From the NCBI GenBank assembly GCA_963691655.1, contig OY829326.1, positions 110,705,388-110,769,387 of the forward strand: 64,000 bases of DNA, read 5' to 3'. The stretch comes from Toxonevra muliebris. Lineage: Eukaryota > Arthropoda > Insecta > Diptera > Pallopteridae. Under the pieces are notes generated by a model, which saw only the letters and a list, made by a program, of their open reading frames with translations, was not told the origin of the DNA and did no database searches. Positions 32,165 to 43,614 of this stretch are shown one piece after another. A program made the translations under genes and the position numbers. The stretch's first letter is position 1; each line of letters starts with the position of its first letter.

Positions 32165-33559
32165 AATAAAAACTATCAAAATATACACTCAGTTCGCGGC
32201 ATCCACATAATCGAAATAATATGCTAAAACACTTCACTATTCATTTTTTATTTATTTTCTTTATAATTTGCCATTAAGAAAACATTAAAAATGTGAAATA
32301 GTTGATGAAAAAATATGAGCTGCATTTTTAATTTTTGTTTTTTTTTTTCAATTTTAAAAATTTGTGCACTTGTCTTGTCTCTGCACGTTTTCAAAAGTTT
32401 TAACTTGTAGAACAGTGTAATTAGTATTAAAGGCATTATTTTATACACTTCGTTAGCAAAGGTTAGCTGTTTGTCTTTTTTTTTTTTTTTTTTTTTGGAA
32501 AAAATTGTTAAGTTAATTTTTCGCATAATTATGTATAAACTTTCATAACAACAAATTAAATTGTTTTCATCATTGATTATATTTACATATATAGAATAGA
32601 TTTATTTGCATAATAGTTATGCAAACAGATTATAATTTGCAAATTCTATGGATACATAGTAGTTTTGAATTTGCAAAGTATATCGAAAAACTTAAAGGTT
32701 AAAATTAAATTTCGTACAAAATTATGACAAAAAAAAAAGAAAAAAATAAAACTTATGAAAATTATCAGAAAAAAACAAATAATTTCCATGGAAATTAATC
32801 ACTGAAAATCTCTTTAAATTCATGACTATTGAGAATCGGTGAAAAGAGTTTAATTGAAGCGATTGTTAATATTGCACACATGCACTCGCCTCGTATTTCC
32901 ACGGTTAAGTTGTCACAATAAATTTGGATAAATAAACATGTGTATTTTTTATAAAAAATAATAAAAATAAAACGCCCCATTTTGCAATCCGATTGCAAAA
33001 AGAGCCACTACGAGTGCGAGTGTGTCAATAAATAAAAATATATGGAAACTTTGTTTAATTGCATTGCATTTTAATTCAAGGGTTCTGCTCAATAATACAA
33101 GTAAGTATAAATAAGCTTTTATATAATATATTAAACGTACTATCGAAACTTTGTTTGTATTTATATTGAAAAGCTTCAATAGCTTCAAAGCACACACAAA
33201 CTTTTTCACTTACTTTATTAAGAAATATGGAGTTGAGTGAGTGAAAATTAACTCAAGAAAGATAATATTAAATGGAACGGAATTCAACCAGAAAAGATTT
33301 TATTTAATTTGTGCTGGATATGGAAATGTGGATTTATACGAAAACGCTCACTTATTTTATCACAGAATTTATTGAATTATAACATAAAGAAAATTGAGGT
33401 CAGATTCTTCATAAAATGTATGCCTCGGTTTATATTGTCAACCAAAAACGCGCGTATAAATTGAGCATCAAGTTTTCATTGTCTAAGATATATCGAACAT
33501 AAAGAATATTTGATTCTACCACTCATAGTAAATAAAAAAGAAGAGATCGAATGTTTTGT
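32165..33559. other. AT-rich non-coding DNA
   Basis: There is a poly(T) run at about 32477-32496 and no gene. Open frames near 32248-32526 and 32795-33209 (minus) are AT-driven and show no domain. Confidence 0.55.
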
Positions 33560-33725
33560 GCTTTTGTTAACGTGAATGGTATACCAGCCTTCAGGAGTTT
33601 CGAAGAAGAATCGCTTTTTTAAGGCTTCCTACAGAAAAGGTTTCATGGAGTGATGAAAAGGCAAAGCTATGATGAGACGAATTTTCATTTGTAAGTGGTT
33701 CCGGGGGGAAAAAATACTCAATATT
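33560..33725 (+). pseudogene. Possible Tc1-type transposase fragment (first catalytic Asp region)
   Basis: At 33638-33667 one frame reads KVSWSDEKAK. After two stops the same frame gives DEFSFVSGSGGKKYS. This resembles the Tc1-family segment around the first catalytic aspartate, V-x-W-S-D-E-S-x-F followed by F-x-x-x-G-S-D-G. Flanking sequence is too decayed to extend the match. It is a short, low-information resemblance. Confidence 0.4.
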
Positions 33726-33734
33726 ACATTTCGG

Positions 33735-33804
33735 CGCCTAAGAATTGATTTGGCGTATGTGTGAACAAATTCATATACCTATACGCCAAATCAGTTCTCA
33801 GGCG
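33735..33804. repeat. 70-nt hairpin with 24-bp arms
   Basis: Arms 33735-33758 (CGCCTAAGAATTGATTTGGC...) and 33781-33804 pair at 22 of 24 positions around a 22-nt loop. Its size and near-perfect pairing resemble a pre-miRNA or the core of a small MITE. No second copy was seen in the window. Confidence 0.75.
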
Positions 33805-34644
33805 ACGATTTGTGGTTAGAATAATATAACTTAACAATTTTTGTTTATAAGCTAAGTCATAGTAAAACATATGTTTTTTATTGTAGTAAAAAAAACTAAA
33901 CTACACAATTTATGCTATGTAAAATTTACGATTTGTTGAAGATTCAAAAAGTAAAAAATCGTTTATACTTATTTAAAAGACAATAAGAAAAATTATCTCA
34001 AACATTTGTCAAAATTTAATTTTGTATAGATTTTTATTTAGTAAGAATATGTAAAATTATCTTTGCTTTCGTCTGATTCTTGAAAATATTTGATTTTTCC
34101 GAAGTGTCTAAAGCGCGTATTTGCTTATGTGTTTTTAAATTTGATAAAGAAAAAAAATGTCTGCACAGTAATTTGCATGCTTATTTTTCTATAATGAACT
34201 AATTTAGGATTTTTCTAACTTTCAGCATATAGAATTTTTTGAGCCTAGCTTGTACATAAGCTATAACAAATAAATGAAAAACTACCCAAAAAATTTGGTG
34301 ACAAAAAAACCCTGTCTTCTTCCATGGGACCCATATATGGCAGATCTGTCTAAAGAGAATAGTTCCCTGGAATGCTTAAAATCAATCTATAACTAAGGGT
34401 TTTCAGGTTAGTCAGAGGAGTTTTCAGTTAGTCGTTTGCAGTTTGTTTTTACTTAAAAAAAAGTGCTTCAATCAAATATTTTTAGCAAACGGAAAAAAAG
34501 TCGTAGGAATCTAATGGTCATTTCATTACTAAGGTGACGTAATATTCTCTTATTTAAATTAATATTTCTTATGCGGCAAAATATGCGTTAGATGTTAAAC
34601 GGTCCCACTTTTGTGCAAAAACACATTTGGGAGAAAAACTTTAA
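33805..34644. other. AT-rich non-coding DNA
   Basis: Nothing recognised. The left TTAA of the next element is 34641-34644. Confidence 0.5.
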
Positions 34645-35106
34645 CCCTTTCGGGATCGCAAGGATACCAGACCCGAATCCGGATCCCAATTCTTTGAATC
34701 TCATTTCTTGTTTCAAGTTTTCATCAAAACTGAAGTTTTACGCACCAATTTAATTGTAAAACAGTTTTGGAAAGTGCCTATTGATGACTTTTCGGGTCAC
34801 CAGTGACACATAGTTAAAAAAAAAAAACAAAAATTTAAAAGAATTCGAAATCGTATTGGAATAATATTGTCAAAATTGTGAGCGTTTGAAAATAGGTCAA
34901 AACAATTTTGTTTTCAATTGAGGCCACTCTAGTGCCTAGGGTAAAAATTTCAAGATTTCTATTAATAGTTCAAGGTTTGTTAACAATTTTTATTGATAAT
35001 AACTAAACCGCAATCAATTCTCTTTCCAATGAATATAAAATTACTAAAGTTAGTGCAATAGTTTTTCAAAAAACTGAATTTTGGGTGACCAATGGTTCCG
35101 AAAGGG
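34645..35106. mobile_element. piggyBac-like MITE, copy 2
   Basis: The left end is CCCTTTCGGGATC after TTAA. The right end is GGTTCCGAAAGGG followed by CTAA (one change from TTAA). The outer inverted repeats CTTTAACCCTTTCGG and CCGAAAGGGCTAAAG match at 14 of 15 positions. It is 462 bp with no coding sequence. It shares ends and internal phrases with the element at 29174-29702. Confidence 0.75.
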
Positions 35107-35110
35107 CTAA

Positions 35111-37149
35111 AGAAATAAACTTCCTCTTTGATTTTCTTTTACTCTTGATCTCTTCCTTTTCAAATAATACTCTCTAACTTCAATACAATTGCATTTCGTA
35201 TGTAATAAATAAATTATGTGCTTTTGGCCATTCGGCAGCATTTATGAGTACGCAAAGTTGATTTCTCTTGCCTTTTTTTTGGAATTGTGGAGAGCACCAA
35301 GAAACAGATTAGGTGTATTAGGAATTTTAATATGTATTATGAACACGTGTGTACCAATTTTCTATATTGTCACTCCCCCTTCCATCTCTTACATGATCGA
35401 GGTTCTCTCTCTTTCGCTATTCTACGCCATTAAACTAATTAAATAAAAAAGAATATTTAAATGTAACTGAGTGAATAAAATTGAGTAAATTGAACATTTA
35501 AATAGTAAAAAAAAATGCAATTTTCGTCTTGTGTTAGGCCACACTTTTTTTAAAGGACTTTCACATGCCATGGAAATTTTTACAAAAAAAATTTTCGGTT
35601 GCATTTTCGTTTAAAAAAGTGACTATTTTGTAAATATACACAAAGGGCATATCCGGGTTTCCATGTCAGCAATGCCCCCTAACCGAATCAAGTTTCGCAT
35701 AAACTCTTTTAAAGCATTTGATTTAAGAATGATTTCGCTAAATTTTCAGACCATTATCTGCAATTTTTGATGAGTAATGGCGGATTTTGTAAATTTCGTT
35801 TTTTGCGCTTTTCAGCTTAAGTAATCATAGAAAAAATCTGAAAAAATCACAGTGATTTTTTGGTTTTGGAGACATATTTTTGAACTTTTTCGCGAATTTT
35901 GTGACGCAAAATTCCTGATGAAAAAAATCGCGTAACTTTTTACATGCGGTTTTTTCATACTAAAAATAGGTTTACTACTCTGATTTTTCTTATGTAAATA
36001 AGTCTCTTCCGAATACTCATACTCCAATTTTTTTAATTTTTTGCAGGGTGTGGGCGGTGGTCAAAAAAAAATAAAAACCGAAATTAGCATTTCATATGAA
36101 ATGCCATATGGCCATGAAAAAAATTGATTAAAGCTATTAACTATCTGCTATTTTCGCAGAATTTGTTTGAAATTTTTTTTTTGCAAACATTTTTTTATGA
36201 AAACTTAAACATTTTTTTTTTACCACCCTAGTTGAGCTATAGTATATCACATTTATTACGCAGTGGAACAAATTTTCAACTTTTGCCTTATGTGCGAGAT
36301 TTTCTGCGTACTCAATTTTCTCCCATCACCTATAGTTCACCCAAAATATGGACCTGAAGTCGGAAAAATGGGCTCTTCAGGGCCTATTAAGAAATTTCTT
36401 TATTTCAACAGATACGAACTTGAAGTCTGAAGTAAAGTTGTTAAGCACAAAGAGATAAACCCTTTTTTGTGTATTTACTTTTCCTCCTCTCTTACCTGTT
36501 TTCTTGAAAATAGGGTTTTAAGTCCTCTTTTTCAATAAATAAACGATAAAACAAAAAAGTGTGGAAATTATTTTACTAATCACTTTTGAAATGGCGATTG
36601 TACTGCTAGTTGAGAAGTTTGTTGCTATATAAATATATTTATAAACACTATTTTAAGATTGTTACGTTCAAAAATCAAAAAGATTTACTTAGAAATGTGT
36701 AGAAGTCATTCTAGTAGAATTTTATTTCATTTTATCTTATATTTTAGCATATCGACCAAAAAACAAAAACACTCACGATATGGACTTTGTTTCTGAATCA
36801 AAGTGAATTTTTCCCCAAATTTTTTGTTAAGTAACTACAAATTTGTTGAAGAACAATACAATTGTAAAATAATTTTTCATACCGGGCAAAATCTTTTGTT
36901 TTTCTTTAATGTTTTCCACATTGAAAGAGATTCTAAACAATTTTCTAAATTGCAGCAAAGAAAAAAAAAATTGGTACTTTGTTTTGACTTTCAGAAAATC
37001 GACAACAAATTTTTTTGTTTTTTAGGAGACTATGAAAATTAAATCTAGAAGTTAATTTACAAAGTCATGACTTAAGTTCATGTCAATTTCGTTATTTGAA
37101 GTTATATATAAACAGGTTAATGAACAAATGTAGTCATCACAACAACAAT
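35111..37149. other. AT-rich non-coding DNA
   Basis: No gene is recognised. The open frame 35216-35446 (plus) is hydrophobic but has no known motif. Around 35640-36240 is a less AT-rich block with no match elsewhere in the window that I could see. Confidence 0.5.
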
Positions 37150-38570
37150 GTATATAGAGACGGGCAAATCAGACTGCCGTTTCGGAATCCGCCACATTTC
37201 CTCATCAGTGATCTTAGTGATAGTTCTTAATCTTTCAATATCCTATATAACCTACTAATATTTGAAATCATAACCCAGAATTACGGATTTGATTCCAAAT
37301 ATCTTTACTGAATAGAGATATTGAAAGAAACTACCACTACCGTTCTATACACTTATGTTGTTGTTTTTTCCCATTGTAGCTAGTCTGCATAACAGTTCGT
37401 TATTTGAAAGTCTAGTACATGGGAGAGTGTGTGTGTTTGTGAGAAAATGATTCTAGGTGTCATTTTTTCTGACAATGCAATCTTCATGGTTTTTGAGTAA
37501 AACTTCCACCCAAAAACTTTTAGACTGTAACTGCTTGATGGCAGCAGAGCATGATGTCTTCTTGAGCAGGTTGTTATTTGTGAGTCGTTCTATGTCCCTG
37601 TTATAAATAGTGAGATCTTTTCGGATGTTACATGGGAGTGGTGTCATATTTCTGAGTGTTCTGTTTAGGTGTTGGTTTGTATGACAGGCCAACCAGAATT
37701 GCTTGGCTAATAAGTTGTTGTGCTCCTTAACTTTCGGCATTCTGGTTTCCTCGTGCAAAAGGTACTCTTGTGCCATTAAGTGGCAGCCAGTGGTAGTGCT
37801 TATGGTGGCATTTGACACTCTTGCAGCCTCCACCATTGGGTCTCGCTGATGTTTGGAGTCCAGATAGGTGTTGCATAGTTAAAAAACGATCTTTCGATGG
37901 GCTGGTACGTTGTGAAGAGAGTCTCGGTGTTTTTCTCCCAAGAGCTTCCCGCCAGAGCCTTTAGCATATTATTGAACCTTCTTAGGTTGTTGTGAGTATT
38001 TGAAATGTTACTTCCAGTATCTTAAGATATCTGACAGTGGGTATGGGGTGGTCATTAACTGTGATGTCTAGCACGTTTCTGACTTCTCTTGTCCATGGTG
38101 CGAATAGGGTTGCTGTCTGCTGAGAGTTGAAGGTTTCGGCATTTGAAGAAGTCTGAAGTTGGTGTTCATATGACATGTGTGGGCATTTTTGCTATGTGGT
38201 AGTTGAATAGCAAGGGAGATAAGACTCCTCCTTGCGGGACACCTTGTTTCACGCTCCTATATTTCGATTTGAAGCTTCTAAACTCTACGAAGGCCTGCCT
38301 GCCACTCATATAGTTCACTAGCCTTTTATTTTTAATAATATTAGGGAGCGTTGATTGTAGCTCGCCTTGCATTAGCGTGCTATGGCTGACTGTGTCAAAA
38401 GTTCTCAACAGGTCCAGTGTAACAAGTATCGTCCTAGTGCATGGCTTGCGTTTTTCATGCGGCGGCTTATTTGTGCCCAAACTATGTTCAGTGCGGTGGT
38501 GGTTTTCTTAGATAGTAGGAAGATATGGTGTAATAATTCTCACTTATTTATAGGGTTCAGTAAATAATTT
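37150..38570 (-). pseudogene. Jockey-like LINE relic: reverse transcriptase, C-terminal region and 3' UTR
   Basis: Minus-strand non-LTR retrotransposon relic, broken into three frames. At 38166-38550 is reverse transcriptase with TILVTLDLLRTFDTVSHSTL (palm, first catalytic Asp region; usual form LDLSKAFDTV) and VKQGVPQGGVLSPLLFNY (the QG-x-LSP block). The next expected block, the YADD catalytic box, is absent because of an internal deletion at about 38165. The sequence resumes with NAETFNSQQTATLF and a PIPTVRYLKILEVTF block (37982-38176). The third frame, 37453-37836, carries LHEETRMPKVKEHNNLLAKQ and WLACHTNQHLNRTLRN, the typical jockey C-terminal region (H-x-E-T-x-x-L-P-V-x-x-H-x-x-L-L-x-x-Q-F). 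The 3' part (37150-37450) contains a hammerhead-like motif and has a second copy at 50555-50745. No RNase H domain is seen. The element is inactive. Confidence 0.85.
37159..37208 (-). other. Hammerhead-like motif in the LINE 3' region
   Basis: On the minus strand: CTGATGA (plus 37202-37208), GGAA, a 10-nt loop, TTCC (37184-37187), GAAA (37180-37183), then CGGCA ... TGCC and CGTC. The order of conserved blocks is that of the hammerhead ribozyme core (CUGAUGA, stem II, GAAA, stem III, then NUH, here GTC at 37159-37161). Stem II has only four pairs, stem III needs one bulge, and I cannot form a convincing stem I. A ribozyme is therefore only a hypothesis. Confidence 0.3.
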
Positions 38571-40539
38571 CTGTATTTGAATTAAAGCCCCTGAAACTCT
38601 TTTCACAACGAATAGTGAAGCTTGCCTTGGTTTATGAAAATCTGAAATGTTCGTATAGTTGAGGCAGTCTTCTTATATTAATATATACAAATCAAATGTT
38701 AATCCATACCTTATTGACTTTTTATTGATTAATCCAAAATTCAATGATCAAGTTGAGCAGTTAATGGTACATACTACATAGCAGTTATTGAACTTTCCAT
38801 CACAAGTGATTCATTGTCAAAAACATTTAATTCTTCCAATATTTCATTTCAACACATTTATACCACAAGTCTGATTGTTGAGGATTGAGTTATAGTCTAC
38901 ACGCATACGAAACTTGTCACCAGTACACATTTGTTGTTTTGTAGCTAACTTTTCAAATACTTCGATGCTACAAGAAGAAGTGGAAAACTCCAAATAGACT
39001 TCAATTTATGGCAGCAATAACAACACAACACATTTAGGAGCATTGCAGTGACTTTGTACAGCTTGCATTAAAAGGTGACGGAGTGGTTGTGTTTGACTAT
39101 TAAACTATTGCCTGTATTTCATCCAGAAGAAGAATGGGTTAGTTTGAAAATCCGCTATTAATCCAAGAAAACCATAAAAGGCAGCACTGATTTTGATGAA
39201 GTGATAGTTTGTAATTCGAATAAAATTTTTATACATTTTGTAAAATTTGTATGTGTTTACATAGCTACTAAGAAACTAAAATATGTATTTAGAAATATTA
39301 AATCTCATTTACAAAGTTGTGGCTGAGATTAGAATTTGACTTTTAATTTCTTTGAATTAGTGTACAAATAAAATACAGACAACTTGAATGTAAACAAAAA
39401 GTTAGACGTATTCTCACTATAAGCTATTATTCCAATTATATTTATTTATATTCTACATAAAACTTTGACAATACTGCAATAACAAATAAAATATGTGTAT
39501 GATAAACCTTGAATTCTCTGTAAGTAATGCCATTTTAATGAGTTTCACATGCAAGTGTTCAATTTAAACTAAAACAAAGTATTTGTGTAAGTTTTAAGCA
39601 CGCCTAGTTGTGGTTTCCCATTTCCGCAATTTAAATACAAATGAGAGTGGTAAATAGAACAGGTGTTAAATTGATATTGGCATAGCCAAATTGGCAAACT
39701 CTTACCAACGTGTTTGGAATTCGTCCAGAACAAAAGAATAAAAAACTCATTGGAAAAAAGATATTGGCATTTATCATCAGATTTTTACGTACATACTTGT
39801 GAACCTTCATAGGTATGCACTAGCGCATCTAAGGACGGGACTTTGGAGGTAAACCGCACCTTCCTTTTCGCCTTCTGAAAAATTACTCATACATTATGAT
39901 TACTGGTTCTGAATCAAACAATTTTTTTTAAAGGTACACAAACCACCCATGCTCAATCTCTTGCGCCGGTTGTGTGTGGATATGTCTATGTTTATAGTAT
40001 ATGAAATTGTTGAATTATCAAATAAAATTTTTTTTTTTTGGCTTAGAGTAAATATTTGATAATAAATGATTGTCGGTGTCAGCCATTGATGGCTTCAGCC
40101 GTGTGAAGTGTGGCAGAGTTGATATTTGCTTTGAAATTTGTTTACTATACATGCATATTTTTTATTTGGCATGACAATGTGAAGTCGTCATGCTCTGCAT
40201 TACTGCAGTTTCATTGCGTAACCATATATTTAAATAGTAGAAAATAAAACTGTGGCTATGATTTAAAGAATCGATTGGAACCAGAACAAAAGACTTTAAT
40301 TTAAATATTGTTAAAAACGTAATTTCTTTGCTCAATAGCGCTATAAAATCTATAGATTCATAGAGAAACATATTTGCGGTTTTTTATATTGGGAAACTGA
40401 TACTACCATAACGAACAGAAGATTATGCAAAAGCGTGCTGGAGACCACATAAATAGCACAAACTTGGTATGGATATTTTTTAAACTAGAAAAAGTTTGAG
40501 TTCTATTACTCCCCATTGGTGACCCGCTCTTAGTAAGGA
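38571..40539. other. AT-rich non-coding DNA
   Basis: No gene or repeat is recognised; there is a poly(T) run near 40029-40039. Confidence 0.55.
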
Positions 40540-41665
40540 CCAGACAAAAGTAGCCAGAGTTTAAAGAACAACTTGCGTAGGAGCAGCAGGAGCAATGATA
40601 TCATGCCCCACTGACGCTTTGAACGTGCCCCACATCAAATAGCGCGAGATACTGGCTGCTGGACTAGTAAGTTCTACGGTCACAGTAACATCCTTAACAC
40701 ATTATCCACTGAACTTAATGAACTGACAGACTACCTAACAAAAGTCAACCTTGAAAAGGTATTCAAAGTTTCCGTTCCTACTAGGAACGACTGGAAAGGC
40801 GGCAAGTACCATAAAAAACCCTGCATAACTTTCTACACCGACGGGTCCAAATGAGATTGCGGTGAAGGGGCGGAGATATACTCAGCAGACTTGAATATAT
40901 CATAATCCCTTAGCCTCTTAAATAATATTAGCATGCCGTATCTTAGAATCATTAAATATTACAGGAAAAAACATCAAACTATTCTCTGAGAACCTAGCCG
41001 CCAAATCCAAAACCAAATCCAAACTGGTCTGACAGTGCAAGAAGTACCTTTATAGACTAGGAAACATAGCCAACACATCCATCATGTCTGTTCCTGGCCA
41101 TAGAAACATTGAGGGAAACGTTAGAGTCAATGTACTTGCTAAGCAAGGTTCCTGTCAGCAATCTGAGCAAGTGGAACTGGTTCCCATTCCGCTAAAAGAG
41201 GTTCAGAAGAAAATACGAAGGCATTTCTTACACCAAGCCAACCTTAGAAGATACAGACATGCAAAATAATAAAAAAAATCTGGCTCTGTTACTATGCTGC
41301 AAGAACTTACCAGAACCGGAACTGATGTAGTAAGATTAGCTGCTGTCAGTACAGGACACTGGCCAATAAGTGTCCATGCGGCCAAAATAGGCATACCTAC
41401 AACACCCACTGCCGTAACCGCAACGAAAAAAGAGGAAGAAGCTGTAGAGCATCTACTTTGTAAGTGTCCGGCTCTTGCAAAAAGCAGACTCCGCCTGTTG
41501 GGTAAACCTTTTTTCAACGAGCTGAAAGATCTTTCCACAGTAGATTTCGATGAACGTATCATGTTCTTAAACAAAACAGAATGGATTTAACCCTGCTGGT
41601 AAATTCTTATCCAAAATGAAGCGTCCGGTGTACCAGGGTTTTGTGGTATCAATGAAATAAATTTC
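40540..41665 (+). pseudogene. LINE relic with RNase H domain and ORF2 C-terminus
   Basis: Plus-strand C-terminal half of a non-LTR element of the RNase H-bearing type. The order is: linker with TTCVGAAGAM and SCPTDALNV (about 40566-40640; usual form RTTPT-x-AL); RNase H domain opening ITFYTDGSK (about 40830-40853), interrupted by a TGA; TGKNIKLFSENLAAKSK (about 40965-41010; usual FSDSQAA); and MSVPGHRNIEGNVRVNVLAK (about 41083-41143; usual WVPGHxxxxGNExADELAK). Relative to the family, the aspartates expected in FSDS and in ADELA are replaced, so the RNase H active site is lost. The C-terminus LLCKCPALAKSRLRLLGK through FLNKTEWI (41450-41587) is well preserved. The 3' UTR ends around 41665 with GTGGTATCAATGAAATAAA. 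Several frameshifts make it inactive. Confidence 0.9.
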
Positions 41666-42076
41666 AATATTGGACTTACCTAAAAAGATGCAAAAAATTA
41701 ATAAAAGCAGCTTATATCCAAAGTAATATAAAACTTGACCAAAAATCGAATTTTTAAATTATTTGGTCAGAGATTTTCCTAGCATTAATTGGTCCAGTCG
41801 GTTCCTTTGATCACTCAATGTCTTTATCCTTTGATTAGTCCTTGGGAATGCTGCTATAATTTGCCGATAGTGCTCAAACAACACTTTCCTCGTCACCACT
41901 CTTTATATAGTCGACAGAAGATTCGATGCCGACAAACTTTTCCACTAAATAGTTTTGGCACCCAAACGTGACTATACTCATTGATATCCCTGTCTTCTTT
42001 TGGCTTTCTGTCAAATAATGTGGCTGCTACGACAAAATACAGTCAGTACGCGAATCTCAAGCGAAAAAGTCTAAGT
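41666..42076. other. AT-rich non-coding DNA
   Basis: Nothing recognised. Confidence 0.5.
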
Positions 42077-43115
42077 CATTCGAAGAAAATATTCATAAAT
42101 AATTTTTATCTAACTGATTTTTAAATACAATAAATTAAATCAATGATACATTTGATGGACCCTATCAGACTAAGGACAAAAGTAGATATATGTATGTCTT
42201 AAAACTTTAGGAAAAATTTTCCGATTTATCTTAACCTCAAAAATATGGCCAAAAGCGACAAAAAATTCACTGAATAATCAAATTAAATTGTTTAATTTTT
42301 TAATGCATTTTTTTTTATCGCGAAGGACATAATTTCGTTAACTCATTGAATTCCCACTACTGATGATGTACCCAACCTCAAAAAAATTACCGAAAATAGT
42401 AGAGGCTAATTTTTTTCAATTTATCATTATTGGGAATTTGGGCCATTATCAATAATAAGGAACCCGGATGAGGTTGGCTTATATTCCCTAAATTCGTGAA
42501 GTCACAGGATTGAAAGAGATCTTTCTAGTTGTGGTGCTCTGAGCAATAATGGGTTAAAAAATTCATTATATTTCACGATTTTCTCCTAAAACTGCTAATA
42601 ATATGGAGTTTTTGCGAACGAATTTTTCACCTTGAACACGAATCTGCGGTCAAAAACTTTCCATCACGTCACGTTTTAGGGGGGAAAAAAAATGGGGTTC
42701 AAGCAAGTCTTATTTTACAAGGATCCGATAATTTTTCCTATTTTTATTAATTTTTAATCTTTTCAAACTGATTCGGGACGAAACCTTAAATCAAAAACAG
42801 TTACTGGCCCAGAAAAGCTATGAAAGCAGGAGTGCTCAGTGTCTCCTTCTCTTTTTGAATCCGTAGTCAAACCTCATGTCGAAGAAAACAAATCGGATTT
42901 GATCGCATAGTGTAACTAAGATTTCAAATTTATTTTTTATGTTTGACTTTTTAGAAAAAAAAAACCGGTGGAAGTAAGAAATATCGTTAAATATATTTCA
43001 TTTTGACTTTTTTTCCATCTATTGGCAATTAATCTTAGAATAAAGTTTCCACATTTCGGAGGGGGGAGTCTTGGGAGGTCAGAACCCCCAAACTCCCCCC
43101 CTAAATACGGCCTTG
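42077..43115 (-). repeat. 1-kb dispersed repeat family, copy 2 (inverted)
   Basis: Inverted and collinear with copy 1 at 16897-17936 over essentially its full length. On the plus strand it runs from CATTCGAAGAAAATATTC to the G-rich/C-rich terminal pair (GGGGGGAG ... CCCCCC) and TAAATACGGCCTTG at 43102-43115. Its terminus is better preserved than in copy 1 and shows CAAGGCCGTATTTAGG on the minus strand. No conserved coding frame. Confidence 0.85.
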
Positions 43116-43367
43116 CCTGGTGCTGTCTCATTCCCTTGTACACTCCCCTACATATGTGTATTTTGGCTGTTAACGTTTTAAAATGTTTTTATGAAAGAGG
43201 AAGTGACGAAGTGTCAGGCTTGAAAGTGAAGTGAAAAAGTTCAATTGAAGTGACAGCGACAGCACTGATACATACTTATAAACTTTAATTCAGAAATTGC
43301 TTAGAATGATTCAAAGAAATGATTTTTTATATATTTTGTTGTGCATCAGTTCATGGGCATGGCTACG
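43116..43367. other. Non-coding spacer
   Basis: Nothing recognised. Confidence 0.45.
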
Positions 43368-43614
43368 GACTACCGGATCCAGAGATTTACTTAAATTTTT
43401 TTTTTTTTATTTGTGGCCAATGATCAAATATATGAAATTCTTAAGAGTAAAGAAGGGGGAAGTTAGGGAGGCGTTGGGGGAGGGGGCGACAAAGTTGAGG
43501 AGGGAGACGTTAGGGTGGTGTTGGGGGGAGGTTAGAGGAAAGTTGGGGTTGATGTCAGGGGTATTTGATCCCAACTCATTTCCCCTTTCCTACTCCCCTT
43601 AGATCCGCTATTGC
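43368..43614 (+). mobile_element. hAT-like short element with G-rich core
   Basis: The left end GACTACCGGATCCAGAG and the right end CTTAGATCCGCTATTG (reverse complement CAATAGCGGATCTAAG) both resemble the CAGTGGCGGATCTAG termini of the element at 22747-23498. The core is strongly G-rich on the plus strand. The long plus-strand open frame across it (43297-43602) is a by-product of the G runs. No clear target duplication. Confidence 0.5.
43455..43486 (+). other. Potential G-quadruplex
   Basis: Four G runs (43455-43459, 43466-43468, 43476-43480, 43482-43486) with loops of 6, 7 and 1 nt satisfy the usual G3+N1-7 pattern. Confidence 0.7.

Noticed and set aside
41203..41574. A 123-codon minus-strand frame.
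   Set aside because: It lies opposite the LINE ORF2 C-terminus, which is the real relic.
43297..43602. A 101-codon plus-strand frame.
   Set aside because: It runs through the G-rich core of a hAT-like element; the composition follows the G runs.
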